A DNA stretch of 15,839 nucleotides from Burkholderiales bacterium UBA2459 (lineage in GTDB: Bacteria > Pseudomonadota > Gammaproteobacteria > Burkholderiales > Burkholderiaceae_E). The stretch lies in NCBI GenBank assembly GCA_002342365.1, contig DDPV01000012.1, forward strand, positions 45,657 to 61,495. Reading direction: 5' to 3'. Under the pieces are notes generated by a model. The model searched no databases and was not told the origin of the DNA. It saw nothing but the letters and a program-made list of their open reading frames with translations. Made by a program: the position numbers and the translations under genes. Positions 1 through 7,847 of the stretch are shown one piece after another. The first letter of the stretch is position 1; every line of letters starts with the position of its first letter.

Positions 1-618
1 CACGCCCAGCAAAGCCACACTCAGGACAAGGGTCACGTACCTCACGAGTCACCTGCAGTGGTGACCGTGCCTTTGCTGCTGCTTGCGATTCCCTCGGTTG
101 TGCTCGGTGCGTACACCATCGATGCGATGCTGATTGGGGACTTTTTCAAGGACGCCATCACGATCCTGCCCCAGCATCCCGCCATGGCAAGTTTCCGCGC
201 GGAGTTTCACGGTGTGCTCGGGATGGCTGCGCATGCCCCGGCAACCTTGCCGTTTTGGCTGATGATCGCCGGCCTGGTCATCGCTTGGTGGGGTTCGATT
301 GCGCAAACCTCATTTGGCCCGGGATTGCGGCGTGCCTTCAAGCCATTGGTGAGCCTGATGGAGCACAAGTACTTCATGGACGCCTTCAATGAAAAGGTGC
401 TTGCAGCCGGCGCAAGACTGGTCGGTAAAGGCCTGTGGAAAGCCGGTGATCAGAGCATCATCGACGGCCTTGCAGTCAATGGCAGCGCACGCACCATCGG
501 CTGGCTGGCGAGCCTGATTCGGCATTTGCAAACCGGGTTTATCTACGACTACGCCATTGCCATGATTGTGGGCGTCGCGATCCTGTTGTACTGGTTCGTG
601 CCGATCGCCAATCGCTAG
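1..618 (+). CDS. nuoL: NADH-quinone oxidoreductase subunit L, C-terminal part (5' end outside window)
   Basis: The frame is open from the first base and ends at TAG 616-618, giving the last 205 residues of NuoL. NuoL is the distal antiporter-like membrane subunit of complex I; it takes part in proton translocation and carries the long lateral helix along the membrane arm. Visible are a His-rich loop followed by HESPAVVTVPLLLLAIPS, a hydrophobic segment near residues 80-98, a conserved soluble stretch (LWKAGDQSIIDGLAVNG) and a final transmembrane helix preceded by LQTGFIYDYA, all typical of the NuoL C-terminus. The GTG at 58 is internal, not a start: in-frame family sequence continues upstream of it. 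nuoM follows after 18 bases, so the genes are in one operon. The identification is firm; only the N-terminal two thirds is missing. Confidence 0.96.
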   Translation, partial: HAQQSHTQDKGHVPHESPAVVTVPLLLLAIPSVVLGAYTIDAMLIGDFFKDAITILPQHPAMASFRAEFHGVLGMAAHAPATLPFWLMIAGLVIAWWGSIAQTSFGPGLRRAFKPLVSLMEHKYFMDAFNEKVLAAGARLVGKGLWKAGDQSIIDGLAVNGSARTIGWLASLIRHLQTGFIYDYAIAMIVGVAILLYWFVPIANR

Positions 619-636
619 AACTCGACGGGATCCGAC

Positions 637-2118
637 TTGGAATCACATTTTCTTCTCACCGCGGCGATATGGATACCGATCGCCTTCGGTCTGGTACTGC
701 TTGCTTTTGGCAATGACCAAAACGCCGCCGTGGTTCGTAGCGTAGCTTTGATCGGGGCCACAATCGGGTTTTTGGCCACGCTGCCGATGATCCTGCATTT
801 CGATACCGCAAGCGCCGATATGCAATTCGTCGAAAAGCGCATCTGGATTGATTTGCTCGACGCCTACTATCACCTCGGGGTCGACGGCATCTCTGCCTGG
901 TTTGTTGTGCTCACAGCTTTTATCACCGTGATTGTGGTGATCGCTGGCTGGGAGGTGATCGAAGAGCATGTGGCCGCCTACATGGCGTCTTTTCTGATGC
1001 TTTCCGGACTGATGGTTGGTGTGTTCAGCGCTCTGGATGGTTTGCTTTTTTATGTGTTCTTCGAAGCCACTCTGATTCCGATGTATGTGATTATCGGCGT
1101 ATGGGGCGGTCCGCGCAGGGTTTATGCAGCCTTCAAGTTTTTCTTGTACACCCTCGCAGGCTCCTTGCTCACCCTGGTTGCGCTGATTTATCTCTACCTG
1201 AGTGCCGGCAGTTTTCAGATCAGCGACTGGCATGTCTTGCCCTTGTCGATGCAAGAGCAGCAGCTTATTTTCCTTGCGCTATTTGCCGCCTTTGCGGTGA
1301 AGGTACCGATGTGGCCGGTGCACACCTGGCTGCCTGATGCGCACGTGGAAGCGCCTACCGGAGGCTCGGTGGTGTTGGCGGCGATCATGCTCAAGCTCGG
1401 CGCCTACGGTTTTTTGCGTTTTTCGCTGCCCATCGCACCCGATGCAAGCCATGAGCTTGGCTGGCTGGTTATTGCGCTATCGCTGACGGCTGTGGTCTAT
1501 ATCGGCCTTGTGGCGCTTGTGCAAACCGATATGAAAAAGCTTGTGGCCTATTCTTCGATTGCACACATGGGTTTCGTCACCCTTGGCTTTTTCATGTTCA
1601 ATCAACTGGGCATGCAGGGTGCGATCATTCAAATGATCTCGCATGGCTTTATCTCGGGTGCGATGTTTTTATGTATCGGAGTGCTCTACGACCGCATGCA
1701 CAGCCGCGAGATCGCAGCCTATGGCGGCGTGGTCAATACCATGCCGAAATTTGCAGCGTTCTTTTTATTTTTCAGCATGGCCAACGCCGGGCTACCGGCA
1801 ACTTCGGGTTTTGTCGGTGAATTCATGGTGATCCTGGGGGCAGTAGCCTTCAATCCATGGACTGCCTTTGCCGCTGCGGTGACCTTGGTGTTTGGCGCGG
1901 CCTACTCCTTGTGGATGTACAAGCGGGTTGTTTTCGGTCCGGTAGCCAATCATGAAGTTGCGCAGCTTAAGGACATCAATGCCCGCGAGTTTTTGATGCT
2001 GGCCTTGCTTGCGCTGCTCACACTCTGGATGGGCATTCAACCCAAGCCTTTCACCGACGTCACCGAGGCTTCGGTGCGTGCGCTTCTTGAGCATGTGTCG
2101 GTTTCCAAGATCAAGTGA
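637..2118 (+). CDS. nuoM: NADH-quinone oxidoreductase subunit M
   Basis: This is a complete NuoM of 493 residues, a usual length, and one of three Mrp-antiporter-like proton channels of complex I. About 14 hydrophobic segments are seen. The key residues are present: Glu143 in GLLFYVFFEATLIPMY, Lys222 in AFAVKVPMWPVHTWLPDAH, and the signature HVEAPTGGSVVLAAIMLKLG just after it. The start is TTG at 637; there is no suitable ATG nearby, the N-terminus ESHFLLTAAIWIPIAFG matches family length from here, and a weak GGGA lies about 8 bases upstream. The rare start may lower translation or depend on coupling to nuoL, which ends 18 bases earlier. The stop TGA 2116-2118 nearly abuts nuoN. Identification is certain; the exact start is likely. 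Confidence 0.97.
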   Translation: MESHFLLTAAIWIPIAFGLVLLAFGNDQNAAVVRSVALIGATIGFLATLPMILHFDTASADMQFVEKRIWIDLLDAYYHLGVDGISAWFVVLTAFITVIVVIAGWEVIEEHVAAYMASFLMLSGLMVGVFSALDGLLFYVFFEATLIPMYVIIGVWGGPRRVYAAFKFFLYTLAGSLLTLVALIYLYLSAGSFQISDWHVLPLSMQEQQLIFLALFAAFAVKVPMWPVHTWLPDAHVEAPTGGSVVLAAIMLKLGAYGFLRFSLPIAPDASHELGWLVIALSLTAVVYIGLVALVQTDMKKLVAYSSIAHMGFVTLGFFMFNQLGMQGAIIQMISHGFISGAMFLCIGVLYDRMHSREIAAYGGVVNTMPKFAAFFLFFSMANAGLPATSGFVGEFMVILGAVAFNPWTAFAAAVTLVFGAAYSLWMYKRVVFGPVANHEVAQLKDINAREFLMLALLALLTLWMGIQPKPFTDVTEASVRALLEHVSVSKIK

Positions 2119-2123
2119 ACCCT

Positions 2124-3593
2124 ATGGCCGACTTCAATATCAGCGCACTCGTTCCAGAAATTATTTTGCTGGTCATGGCCTGCGCGGTTTTGCTTGTGGA
2201 CGCCATGCTTGGTGATGATCAGCGCGATTGGGTCGAACGTTTAAGCCTGCTCACGGTAGCAACCGTTTTTGCCGCCCTGGTCTCGCAGGCCTTCGGTCCG
2301 GCGCAAACAGCCTTCGGGGGCACCTTTGTGGTGGATGCCTTGTCGGCCGTGCTGAAAATGGCGGCAACGCTTGCGCTCTTTTTCGCCCTGATCTACGCCC
2401 GTCGTTACAACAGCGAACGGCCGGTGCCGCGTGGCGAGTTTCAGGTGATCGCACTTTTTGCGCTCCTGGGCCAAATGGTCATGATGTCGGCAGCCAATAT
2501 GCTGGTGATGTACCTTGGCTTGGAGCTGATGTCCTTGTCACTGTATGCGCTTGCGGCCATGCGCAGGGACGATCGATCAGCCTCTGAAGCCGCCATGAAG
2601 TACTTCGTGCTCGGCGCACTCGCCTCAGGCTTTATGCTCTACGGGATGTCGATGCTCTATGGAGCTTCGGGAAGCCTTGATCTGGCCGACATCAATTTGG
2701 TGAGCCGTGCGGAGCAGGACAAGACCTTTTTGGTGTTTGGACTGGTGTTTATCGTTGGCGGCCTGGCGTTCAAGTTTGGAGCGGTACCCTTTCACATGTG
2801 GGTGCCCGATGTGTATCAGGGCACACCGACCGGTGCCACCTTGCTTATCGCGACAGGTCCTAAGCTTGCCAGCTTTGCAATGGCTTATCGATTACTGGTC
2901 GAAGGCCTGCCAGGCGTGGTCGCTGATTGGCAGCACATGATGCTGATTCTTGCCGGGCTTTCTCTTGCCTTTGGAAACCTGATTGCGATTGCGCAGAGCA
3001 ACCTCAAACGGATGTTGGCCTATTCCGGCATCGCACAGGTTGGCTTTGTGCTTTTGGGGCTGATTGCAGGCATGGTTGACGGGTCCTTTCAACTTGCGCC
3101 GCTGGCCTATGGTTCGTCGATGTTTTACGTGATGACCTATGTGATCACCACGCTGGGCACCTTTGGTTTGATTGCGCTGATGGCGCAATCAGGCTTTGAG
3201 TGCGAACATATTGAAGACCTGAAGGGCTTGAACAAGCGCAGCCCATGGATGGCGCTGGTGATGCTTTTGCTGATGTTTTCGCTCGCAGGCATTCCACCCA
3301 CAGTAGGTTTTTATGCCAAGTTGATCGTGCTTGAAGCGGTGGTGGTGTCAGGGCACTTATGGGTTGCTGTGTTTGCCGTGATGATGTCTTTGGTGGGTGC
3401 GTTTTACTACCTGAGAATCGTGAAAACCATGTACTTCGATGCTCCGAGCAATATCTCAACGCCTGAGCCTGCTGCCGACGGGCGATTGGTGCTTGGCTTA
3501 AACGGTCTCGCAGTCATCGTGCTGGGCCTGCTGCCTGGTCCGCTGCTCACGCTTTGCGTTGAGGCGATTCAGCTTTCGATGGTGGTGAGGTAG
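2124..3593 (+). CDS. nuoN: NADH-quinone oxidoreductase subunit N
   Basis: NuoN, 489 residues from ATG 2124, is the third antiporter-like subunit, lying nearest the quinone arm of complex I. Many hydrophobic helices are seen. Conserved residues include Glu134 in YLGLELMSLSLYALAA and Lys217 in AFKFGAVPFHMWVPDVYQGTPT, with the second-half motif LAYSGIAQVGF. A GTG at 2115 overlapping the nuoM stop (GTGA) would add three residues; ATG 2124 is preferred because MADFNISALVPEI fits the family N-terminus, but neither has a strong ribosome binding site and translational coupling to nuoM is likely. This is normally the last nuo gene, and the NUDIX gene follows after a short gap. The small DUF2818 gene often found after nuoN in betaproteobacteria is not seen here. 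Confidence 0.97.
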   Translation: MADFNISALVPEIILLVMACAVLLVDAMLGDDQRDWVERLSLLTVATVFAALVSQAFGPAQTAFGGTFVVDALSAVLKMAATLALFFALIYARRYNSERPVPRGEFQVIALFALLGQMVMMSAANMLVMYLGLELMSLSLYALAAMRRDDRSASEAAMKYFVLGALASGFMLYGMSMLYGASGSLDLADINLVSRAEQDKTFLVFGLVFIVGGLAFKFGAVPFHMWVPDVYQGTPTGATLLIATGPKLASFAMAYRLLVEGLPGVVADWQHMMLILAGLSLAFGNLIAIAQSNLKRMLAYSGIAQVGFVLLGLIAGMVDGSFQLAPLAYGSSMFYVMTYVITTLGTFGLIALMAQSGFECEHIEDLKGLNKRSPWMALVMLLLMFSLAGIPPTVGFYAKLIVLEAVVVSGHLWVAVFAVMMSLVGAFYYLRIVKTMYFDAPSNISTPEPAADGRLVLGLNGLAVIVLGLLPGPLLTLCVEAIQLSMVVR

Positions 3594-3668
3594 GCTTGCG
3601 CTGTCCGCCTTCGTCGATCGGTCGTCGTAGGCCACTGAGCCTTGCCTGACTGCCCAGCGACGATTTCA

Positions 3669-4283
3669 GTGTTTAATCAGTCTGACGAAGATGTTCTCGT
3701 TGAGCGCTGCGAATCGTCGCAGGAGGTCTTTCGCGGCCATTTCTTTGCGGTCTCTCGCGACCGCGTCAGACAATCTGACGGATCGATCCACACGCGCGAG
3801 TTCATCAGGCATCCGGGGGCAGCGGCGATCGTGCCGATCAATGATGAAGGCAAGGTTTTGATCGAGCGGCAGTTTCGGTATGCACCGCAGGCGGTCTTTA
3901 CCGAATTTCCGGCTGGCAAGCGCGACCCGGGCGAGGCGACGATTGAGACCGCTGAGCGTGAACTGGCCGAAGAAGCCGGCCAGCAAGCCCGCGAATGGGC
4001 CTTTCTCACGCGGATTTATCCGGCAATCGGTTTTGCCGACGAAGTGATGGATATCTGGCTTTGCAAAGGTCTCAGCCCGGTTGCGCAAAGGCTCGATGAG
4101 GGTGAGCGCTTGCAGCTGCACTGGGTGGATCTGAGCAGTTTGCTTCAAGCCCTGCTTTGTCATCAGCTCGCTGATGTGAAAACACAGATTGCCTGTCTGT
4201 GGCTTTGCCGTATGCACGAGGGCTTGCTGGCATGGCCACGATTTCATCCGGCAAGCTATTGGAAAGCGAATCCGCCGATCTAG
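3669..4283 (+). CDS. NUDIX hydrolase, ADP-ribose pyrophosphatase-like
   Basis: A NUDIX-fold protein of about 204 residues. The Nudix box (G-x5-E-x7-REUxEExGU) reads GKRDPGE, seven residues, then RELAEEAGQ; the metal-binding Glu residues are intact, but the last position, normally aliphatic, is Gln. Upstream GAAAIVPINDEGKVLIERQF and the EFPAG just before the box, with YPAIGFADEVMDIWL after it, resemble ADP-ribose pyrophosphatases (NudF-like), which hydrolyse ADP-ribose to AMP and ribose 5-phosphate; substrate choice is inferred. The start is uncertain: TTG 3642 (nine residues longer) and GTG 3669 are both in frame, and neither has a clear ribosome binding site. A NUDIX gene just after nuoN is common in betaproteobacteria. 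The stop is 25 bases before the tRNA-Ser gene. Confidence 0.88.
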   Translation: MFNQSDEDVLVERCESSQEVFRGHFFAVSRDRVRQSDGSIHTREFIRHPGAAAIVPINDEGKVLIERQFRYAPQAVFTEFPAGKRDPGEATIETAERELAEEAGQQAREWAFLTRIYPAIGFADEVMDIWLCKGLSPVAQRLDEGERLQLHWVDLSSLLQALLCHQLADVKTQIACLWLCRMHEGLLAWPRFHPASYWKANPPI

Positions 4284-4307
4284 GCTTGGTTTATCATAAC
4301 CCTCTTC

Positions 4308-4397
4308 GGAGGTGTGGCAGAGTGGTTGAATGCACCGGTCTTGAAAACCGGCGAGGGTTTACGCCCTCCGTGAGTTCGAATCTCACCGCCTCCGCCA
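4308..4397 (+). tRNA. tRNA-Ser (anticodon UGA)
   Basis: A 90-base tRNA with CCA encoded (4395-4397). The acceptor stem GGAGGTG pairs with CGCCTCC (one G-T wobble), with G as discriminator. The anticodon stem CCGGT/ACCGG encloses the loop CTTGAAA, giving anticodon TGA, which reads UCA and related Ser codons. The long variable arm (GAGGGTTTACGCCCTC) is the class II hallmark of tRNA-Ser, and the T arm carries GTTCGAATC. A TATCAT sequence at 4292-4297 could be a -10 element, but no matching -35 was found, so readthrough from the upstream NUDIX gene is possible. No integrase or attachment-site duplication was seen beside it. Confidence 0.97.
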
Positions 4398-4410
4398 GTC
4401 TTCAGCGATA

Positions 4411-4436
4411 TGGTGCGTTTTAGGAGCACTGCACCA
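4411..4436 (+). promoter_or_regulatory. Hairpin enclosing the ribosome binding site of the spermidine synthase-like gene
   Basis: TGGTGC (4411-4416) is a perfect inverted repeat of GCACCA (4431-4436). The 14-base loop holds the ribosome binding site AGGAG (4422-4426), and the 3' arm ends on the A of the ATG start. Such a fold could hinder or present the start site. It lies between the tRNA 3' end and the gene, so it would form after tRNA processing if the two are co-transcribed. The pairing is seen; a regulatory role is inference, since a 6-bp stem with a 14-base loop is only modestly stable. Confidence 0.35.
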
Positions 4437-5326
4437 TGGAAATCCTTCGTCGCGGCATGCTTTTGGCTGGCACGGCCTCAGGGCTTGTTTCAAGCCCTGC
4501 TGCAAAAGCCACAAAGGCTGCACTGGCCTCTGCCTCGCGCCTCATTCATCAACAGGCCTCGATGTTTGGCCCGATTGTTGTGACCGAAGAACCGGGCGGC
4601 TTGCGTACGCTGCGCTTTGGTCTGGATGGTCCGAGACAGTCGGTGGTCAAGTTAAACGATCCGCGATATCTTGAGCTTCGGTACACCCAAGCGGCGATTC
4701 TGGCACTGGCCTTCGTGCCCAGCCCACAACGCATCCTGATGATCGGACTCGGTGGTGGCAGCCTGCCGATGTTTTTCCGAAGCTACTACCCGCAGGCTTT
4801 GATTGATGCTGCTGAAATCGATCCTGCGATCATTGAGGTTGCCAAGCGGTTTTTGAATTTCCGGGAAGACGAGCGTATGCGTGCTTATGCACGCGACGGG
4901 CGCAATTTCATCGAAGGCGCAAAGCTTTCCTACGACATCATCATGCTCGATGCTTTCAGCGCAGAGGCCGTTCCCAAACATCTGAGCACCACCGAGTTTT
5001 TGCAGGCCGTGAAAAAGGTGCTCGCAGTAAACGGCGTGGTGGTCGCCAACCTCTGGGGACCTGCGCTCAACCCGCTTTATGACTCAATGCTTCGAACGTT
5101 TCAGGACGTGTTTTCCGACCTTTACCTGCTTGAAGTGCCCGAGGTGGAGAATCGATTGATGTTCGCCTTACCGCGGAGAATCGACCTGCGCATGGCAACA
5201 TTTCGCGAACACGCCCACAACACGTCGCTTGTGCTTGGGCTACCGTTTGATCTGGCGCTGATGATCGGCACAGGCTTTTACCGGATTGATAAGCCAATCA
5301 CCAAGGGCCGTGTGCTACGCGACTGA
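4436..5326 (+). CDS. Spermidine synthase-fold (SAM-dependent) protein of uncertain activity
   Basis: A 296-residue protein with a Rossmann core like polyamine aminopropyltransferases: the glycine-rich loop ILMIGLGGGSLPMFF (about 100-114), acidic AEIDPAIIEVAKRFL (126-140), a YARDGRNFI motif, and DIIMLDAFSAEAVPKHL (167-183). True spermidine synthases have an S-D-P-type motif after the catalytic Asp; here Asp172 is followed by AFSA, as in the broad spermidine synthase-like family often fused to MFS-type membrane domains, so aminopropyl transfer is doubtful. The N-terminus MEILRRGMLLAGTASGLVSSPAAKA has paired Arg, a mildly hydrophobic stretch and Ala-x-Ala, vaguely like a Tat signal. ATG 4436 has AGGAG nine bases upstream, a clear start. 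No other polyamine gene is near. It follows tRNA-Ser by 38 bases and converges on the permease gene. Confidence 0.78.
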   Translation: MEILRRGMLLAGTASGLVSSPAAKATKAALASASRLIHQQASMFGPIVVTEEPGGLRTLRFGLDGPRQSVVKLNDPRYLELRYTQAAILALAFVPSPQRILMIGLGGGSLPMFFRSYYPQALIDAAEIDPAIIEVAKRFLNFREDERMRAYARDGRNFIEGAKLSYDIIMLDAFSAEAVPKHLSTTEFLQAVKKVLAVNGVVVANLWGPALNPLYDSMLRTFQDVFSDLYLLEVPEVENRLMFALPRRIDLRMATFREHAHNTSLVLGLPFDLALMIGTGFYRIDKPITKGRVLRD

Positions 5327-5410
5327 GGAACCAGGATACGTCCGAACTTGCTTGCATCCAGGCGCGGGTGCACACCAACTGGGTTTCATCCAAACTCGCT
5401 TGCAAGAAAA
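5327..5410. other. Short convergent intergenic region with a 15-bp near-repeat
   Basis: This 84-base gap separates the ends of two converging genes. CCGAACTTGCTTGCA (5342-5356) recurs as CCAAACTCGCTTGCA (5390-5404), 13 of 15 bases matching, 48 bases apart. No convincing stem with a T-tract was found on either strand, so where transcription stops is unclear. The repeat could be chance or the remnant of a duplicated element. Confidence 0.4.
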
Positions 5411-6847
5411 CTAGGATGTAGAGCGTTCTTTTAAATGAATCAAGAAAAGTGCAACAAGGCCCAGTCCCATGACCGCAAATGAGATGTGAACAGCATTTTT
5501 GCTTGCTGCATAGGTCATGCTGGAGTAGCTTAAATAAGCGCAAGCCGCGCAAAACACCGCCGGTGTCAGAGGGTAGAGCGGCAAGCGGTAGAGGTTGGGT
5601 TGACTTGAAACACCAGGGTCAAGCCTTGTGGGTGAGGTTTTCGGCTCCGCAGGGCTGTCGAGTCTGCGCAACTTGAAAACCGATAATCCGACCAAAAACA
5701 GAAAGCTCCAGAACACCGGGGCAGTGAATTCCACCATGGCTTCAAATCCGTCATGTTGCAGCAAGCCGAACACCACCAAGGCAAGCGCAATCAAGGATTG
5801 CAGCAACAGCGCTGCAATTGGTGTTCCGACCTGTTGATTCCAGGTCGATAAGGGCCGCAGCGCTTTCCAGCATGAGGCCACCGCGAAATTACTTCGTGCG
5901 CCAACAATCATGGTGGCGTTGATACTGGTGAGGGCAGCCATCGCCACGAACAGACTCAGAGCCTGCTGACCATGCGGACCAAAAGCCATGCCCATCACAT
6001 CGGCCGCAGCTGCTTTGGATTTTGCCAAGCCGCTCAGGCCAAGCCCGTGCAACAGCGCGAGATTCACAAGAAGGTAGATTGCTGTAATCAGACTCAGACT
6101 GATCAATATCACCGGCACCATCGTGCGCGGCCCGCCCTTGACTTCAGCGGAGATAAAAGCCGATTCGTTCCAGCCGCCAAAAGTCAGCAAGACAAAGACC
6201 AGCGCCAAACCCGCGAGTCCAAGGGGTGGGTTGCCGCTGAACCAGGCTGGTGTCGATCCTTCCGGCGCAGACACACTGAACCCGGCAAGCACCACCGCGA
6301 GTAAACCCAAGACTTCAAAGAGGGTCAGTACTGACTGCACACGGCCTGATGCCTGGATGCCGATCAGATTAACGGCTGTAAGCGCAATAACAATACCAAT
6401 TGCCCAAATCGCGCTTGAATGCGAACCAAGCGGCGCCGCCTGAGTCATGTAGTCAGCAAAAACAAAAGCCAGCAGGGCAATCGATCCGGTATTGATCACC
6501 ATCGCTTTGGCCCATGCGTACAAAAACGATAAATGCTTGCCGTAAGCAACTTCTAGAAAATGATAATCGCCCCCGGCGTGGGCAAAGCGGGTGGAGAGCT
6601 CCGCATAACAAAGTGCGCCGGCAACCGAGATCACCGCGCCAAGCACCCAGGCCATCATCATCCAACCTGCATCGCCGGTCAGTCCAGCGACCATCGACGG
6701 CGTTTTGAAAATGCCCGCGCCGATCACAATACCGACGATGATTGCGATCGCTGTGCTTGCGCCAAGCGCTTGTTTTGGATTGATCTGCTCGCGCGAGACC
6801 GCGCCAGCGCCGGCGAGGTCGCCGCCCGACCCTTGGTTCAATGACAC
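5411..6847 (-). CDS. APC-family amino acid permease
   Basis: A 478-residue inner membrane transporter of the amino acid-polyamine-organocation (APC) superfamily, usual in length, with about 12 hydrophobic segments. The TM1 signature GIVIGAGIFKTP (39-50) is the unwound substrate-binding helix; TM2-3 carry MAWVLGAVISVAGALCYAELSTRF with the conserved Ala-Glu-Leu, and FGGWNESAFISAEVKGGPRT matches the TM6 region followed by the conserved loop. It probably carries amino acids by proton or exchange coupling; the substrate cannot be told. The GTG start at 6847 gives a hydrophilic N-terminus; TTG 6841 is an alternative, and no strong ribosome binding site is visible. It lies 34 bases downstream of the methyltransferase gene on the same strand, so it is probably co-transcribed with it. 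Confidence 0.9.
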   Translation of the reverse strand: MSLNQGSGGDLAGAGAVSREQINPKQALGASTAIAIIVGIVIGAGIFKTPSMVAGLTGDAGWMMMAWVLGAVISVAGALCYAELSTRFAHAGGDYHFLEVAYGKHLSFLYAWAKAMVINTGSIALLAFVFADYMTQAAPLGSHSSAIWAIGIVIALTAVNLIGIQASGRVQSVLTLFEVLGLLAVVLAGFSVSAPEGSTPAWFSGNPPLGLAGLALVFVLLTFGGWNESAFISAEVKGGPRTMVPVILISLSLITAIYLLVNLALLHGLGLSGLAKSKAAAADVMGMAFGPHGQQALSLFVAMAALTSINATMIVGARSNFAVASCWKALRPLSTWNQQVGTPIAALLLQSLIALALVVFGLLQHDGFEAMVEFTAPVFWSFLFLVGLSVFKLRRLDSPAEPKTSPTRLDPGVSSQPNLYRLPLYPLTPAVFCAACAYLSYSSMTYAASKNAVHISFAVMGLGLVALFLIHLKERSTS

Positions 6848-6881
6848 CGTTCGCCCGTTAGCTGAAGGCTAGCGCTGAGGG

Positions 6882-7748
6882 CTACTGTCGCATGCCGTCA
6901 AAACGGTTGTTGGAGTAGGTCCCCAGCAACTCAGCGTCCATGCGATTGCCTTTGATGGTGGCACGAACGTTTTGCAACTGGTTTGCGCTGTCAAGGTAGC
7001 GGAAGCGCAACTCATCCGCATTCAAGTCGACGCCAAGCAGCGGCTGCGGAGGATTGCTACCCAGGCTGATGGTGCCACCGACCCGTTGATAACGCTGCGT
7101 CAAATCAAGACTCGCGACTGCGTGTCCCTCAAGCCCTTTGAGCATCCAACGCCCTTCGACCTGGGCCGGAACAACCCAAAAGTAGCCTGTGTTTCCGCTG
7201 GAGTTGATCACTTGATCCGGTTCCCAATCCCCCATGGTGAAGGAATTCGTCACAAGTCTTGTACCGGGTTTCAACTTCAAGAGCGTCGGCCTGAGTTTCA
7301 AGTTCAAATCGGGAAGCAAATACATCGTGATCACGGTGGCTTTGCTGAAGTCTTCTTTAAAGATGTCGCCACGAATGATTTTGACGCGATCGGCAACGCC
7401 AGCACGTTCGGCATTGCGCTGTGCCAGGGCGGCCATTTCGGGGTTGTATTCGATACCAATCGCGCGTGCGCCGAATTCGCGGCCCGCGGCAATCGCAATT
7501 TTTCCATCGCCCGCACCAAGATCGTAGAGGAGGTCATCTTTACCAACTTTTGCGGTTTGCAACATCTTGGTGACCAGTTCATCGCCCGTGGGTACCCACA
7601 CCACATCTTTGCCTGGCTGGCCGACCTGCGGTTGATAGAGTTGATCGCCACCTTTGGTCTGGGCGGTTGCGCTGTGGGTGAGATTCAGCAAGCTGAGACT
7701 GCTGATCACCGTAAAGGTAAGAGCAGCGAGCGAACGCATCATGTTCAT
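6882..7748 (-). CDS. Exported-looking class I SAM-dependent methyltransferase
   Basis: A 288-residue protein. Residues 1-30 resemble a Sec signal peptide: Arg near the start, hydrophobic LAALTFTVISSLSLLNL, then HSATAQ as a likely cleavage site. The next 150 residues form a class I methyltransferase: VWVPTGDELVTKML (50-63), motif I YDLGAGDGKIAI (75-86), acidic GIEYNPEM (98-105), RGDIF (126-130), and YLLPDLNLKLRPTLLKLKPG (143-162) followed by GDWEPD. This order closely resembles archaeal aKMT/DOT1-like protein lysine methyltransferases. The C-terminal 100 residues hold no motif I recognise. SAM is cytosolic, so export would leave the enzyme without its cofactor unless the N-terminus is an anchor facing the cytoplasm; this is a real puzzle. 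The start ATG 7748 is followed by further Met codons at residues 3 and 4. It is upstream of the permease gene and downstream of a promoter candidate. Confidence 0.82.
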   Translation of the reverse strand: MNMMRSLAALTFTVISSLSLLNLTHSATAQTKGGDQLYQPQVGQPGKDVVWVPTGDELVTKMLQTAKVGKDDLLYDLGAGDGKIAIAAGREFGARAIGIEYNPEMAALAQRNAERAGVADRVKIIRGDIFKEDFSKATVITMYLLPDLNLKLRPTLLKLKPGTRLVTNSFTMGDWEPDQVINSSGNTGYFWVVPAQVEGRWMLKGLEGHAVASLDLTQRYQRVGGTISLGSNPPQPLLGVDLNADELRFRYLDSANQLQNVRATIKGNRMDAELLGTYSNNRFDGMRQ

Positions 7749-7814
7749 TGTTTGTTTCCGTTAGTGTGATCGAAGTTCGCCAGGATTGGCGCTTGGCTTT
7801 GGCATCAGGCTGCG

Positions 7815-7844
7815 AGTATCCGAATCGACCGTGGGTATTGTCAA
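7815..7844 (-). promoter_or_regulatory. Sigma-70-like promoter candidate for the methyltransferase-permease genes
   Basis: On the - strand a perfect TTGACA (-35, 7844 to 7839) is followed after 18 bases by GATACT (-10, 7820 to 7815; four of six consensus positions). This predicts a start near 7808 and a 5' leader of about 60 bases before ATG 7748. The tandem repeat array begins four bases upstream of the -35. The hexamers are seen; promoter function is inference. Confidence 0.45.
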
Positions 7845-7847
7845 GCC

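Noticed and set aside
643..1254. 203-codon - strand open frame opposite nuoM
   Set aside because: It is antisense to a fully conserved NuoM; its composition (His, Gln and Asp rich) is what reversed membrane protein codons give.
4308..4397. tRNA-Ser as an integration site for a genomic island
   Set aside because: No integrase, no repeated tRNA 3' end, and flanking genes look like native chromosome.
4199..4423. 74-codon open frame across the tRNA-Ser
   Set aside because: It runs through the tRNA gene and the end of the NUDIX gene; no coding support.
6861..6884. Short repeat GCTGAAGGCT / GCTGAGGGCT at the methyltransferase stop
   Set aside because: Only ten bases with one mismatch and no T-tract; too short to separate from chance.
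6972..7769. 265-codon + strand open frame opposite the methyltransferase
   Set aside because: It is antisense to a gene with clear methyltransferase motifs, and its own translation shows no recognisable domain.
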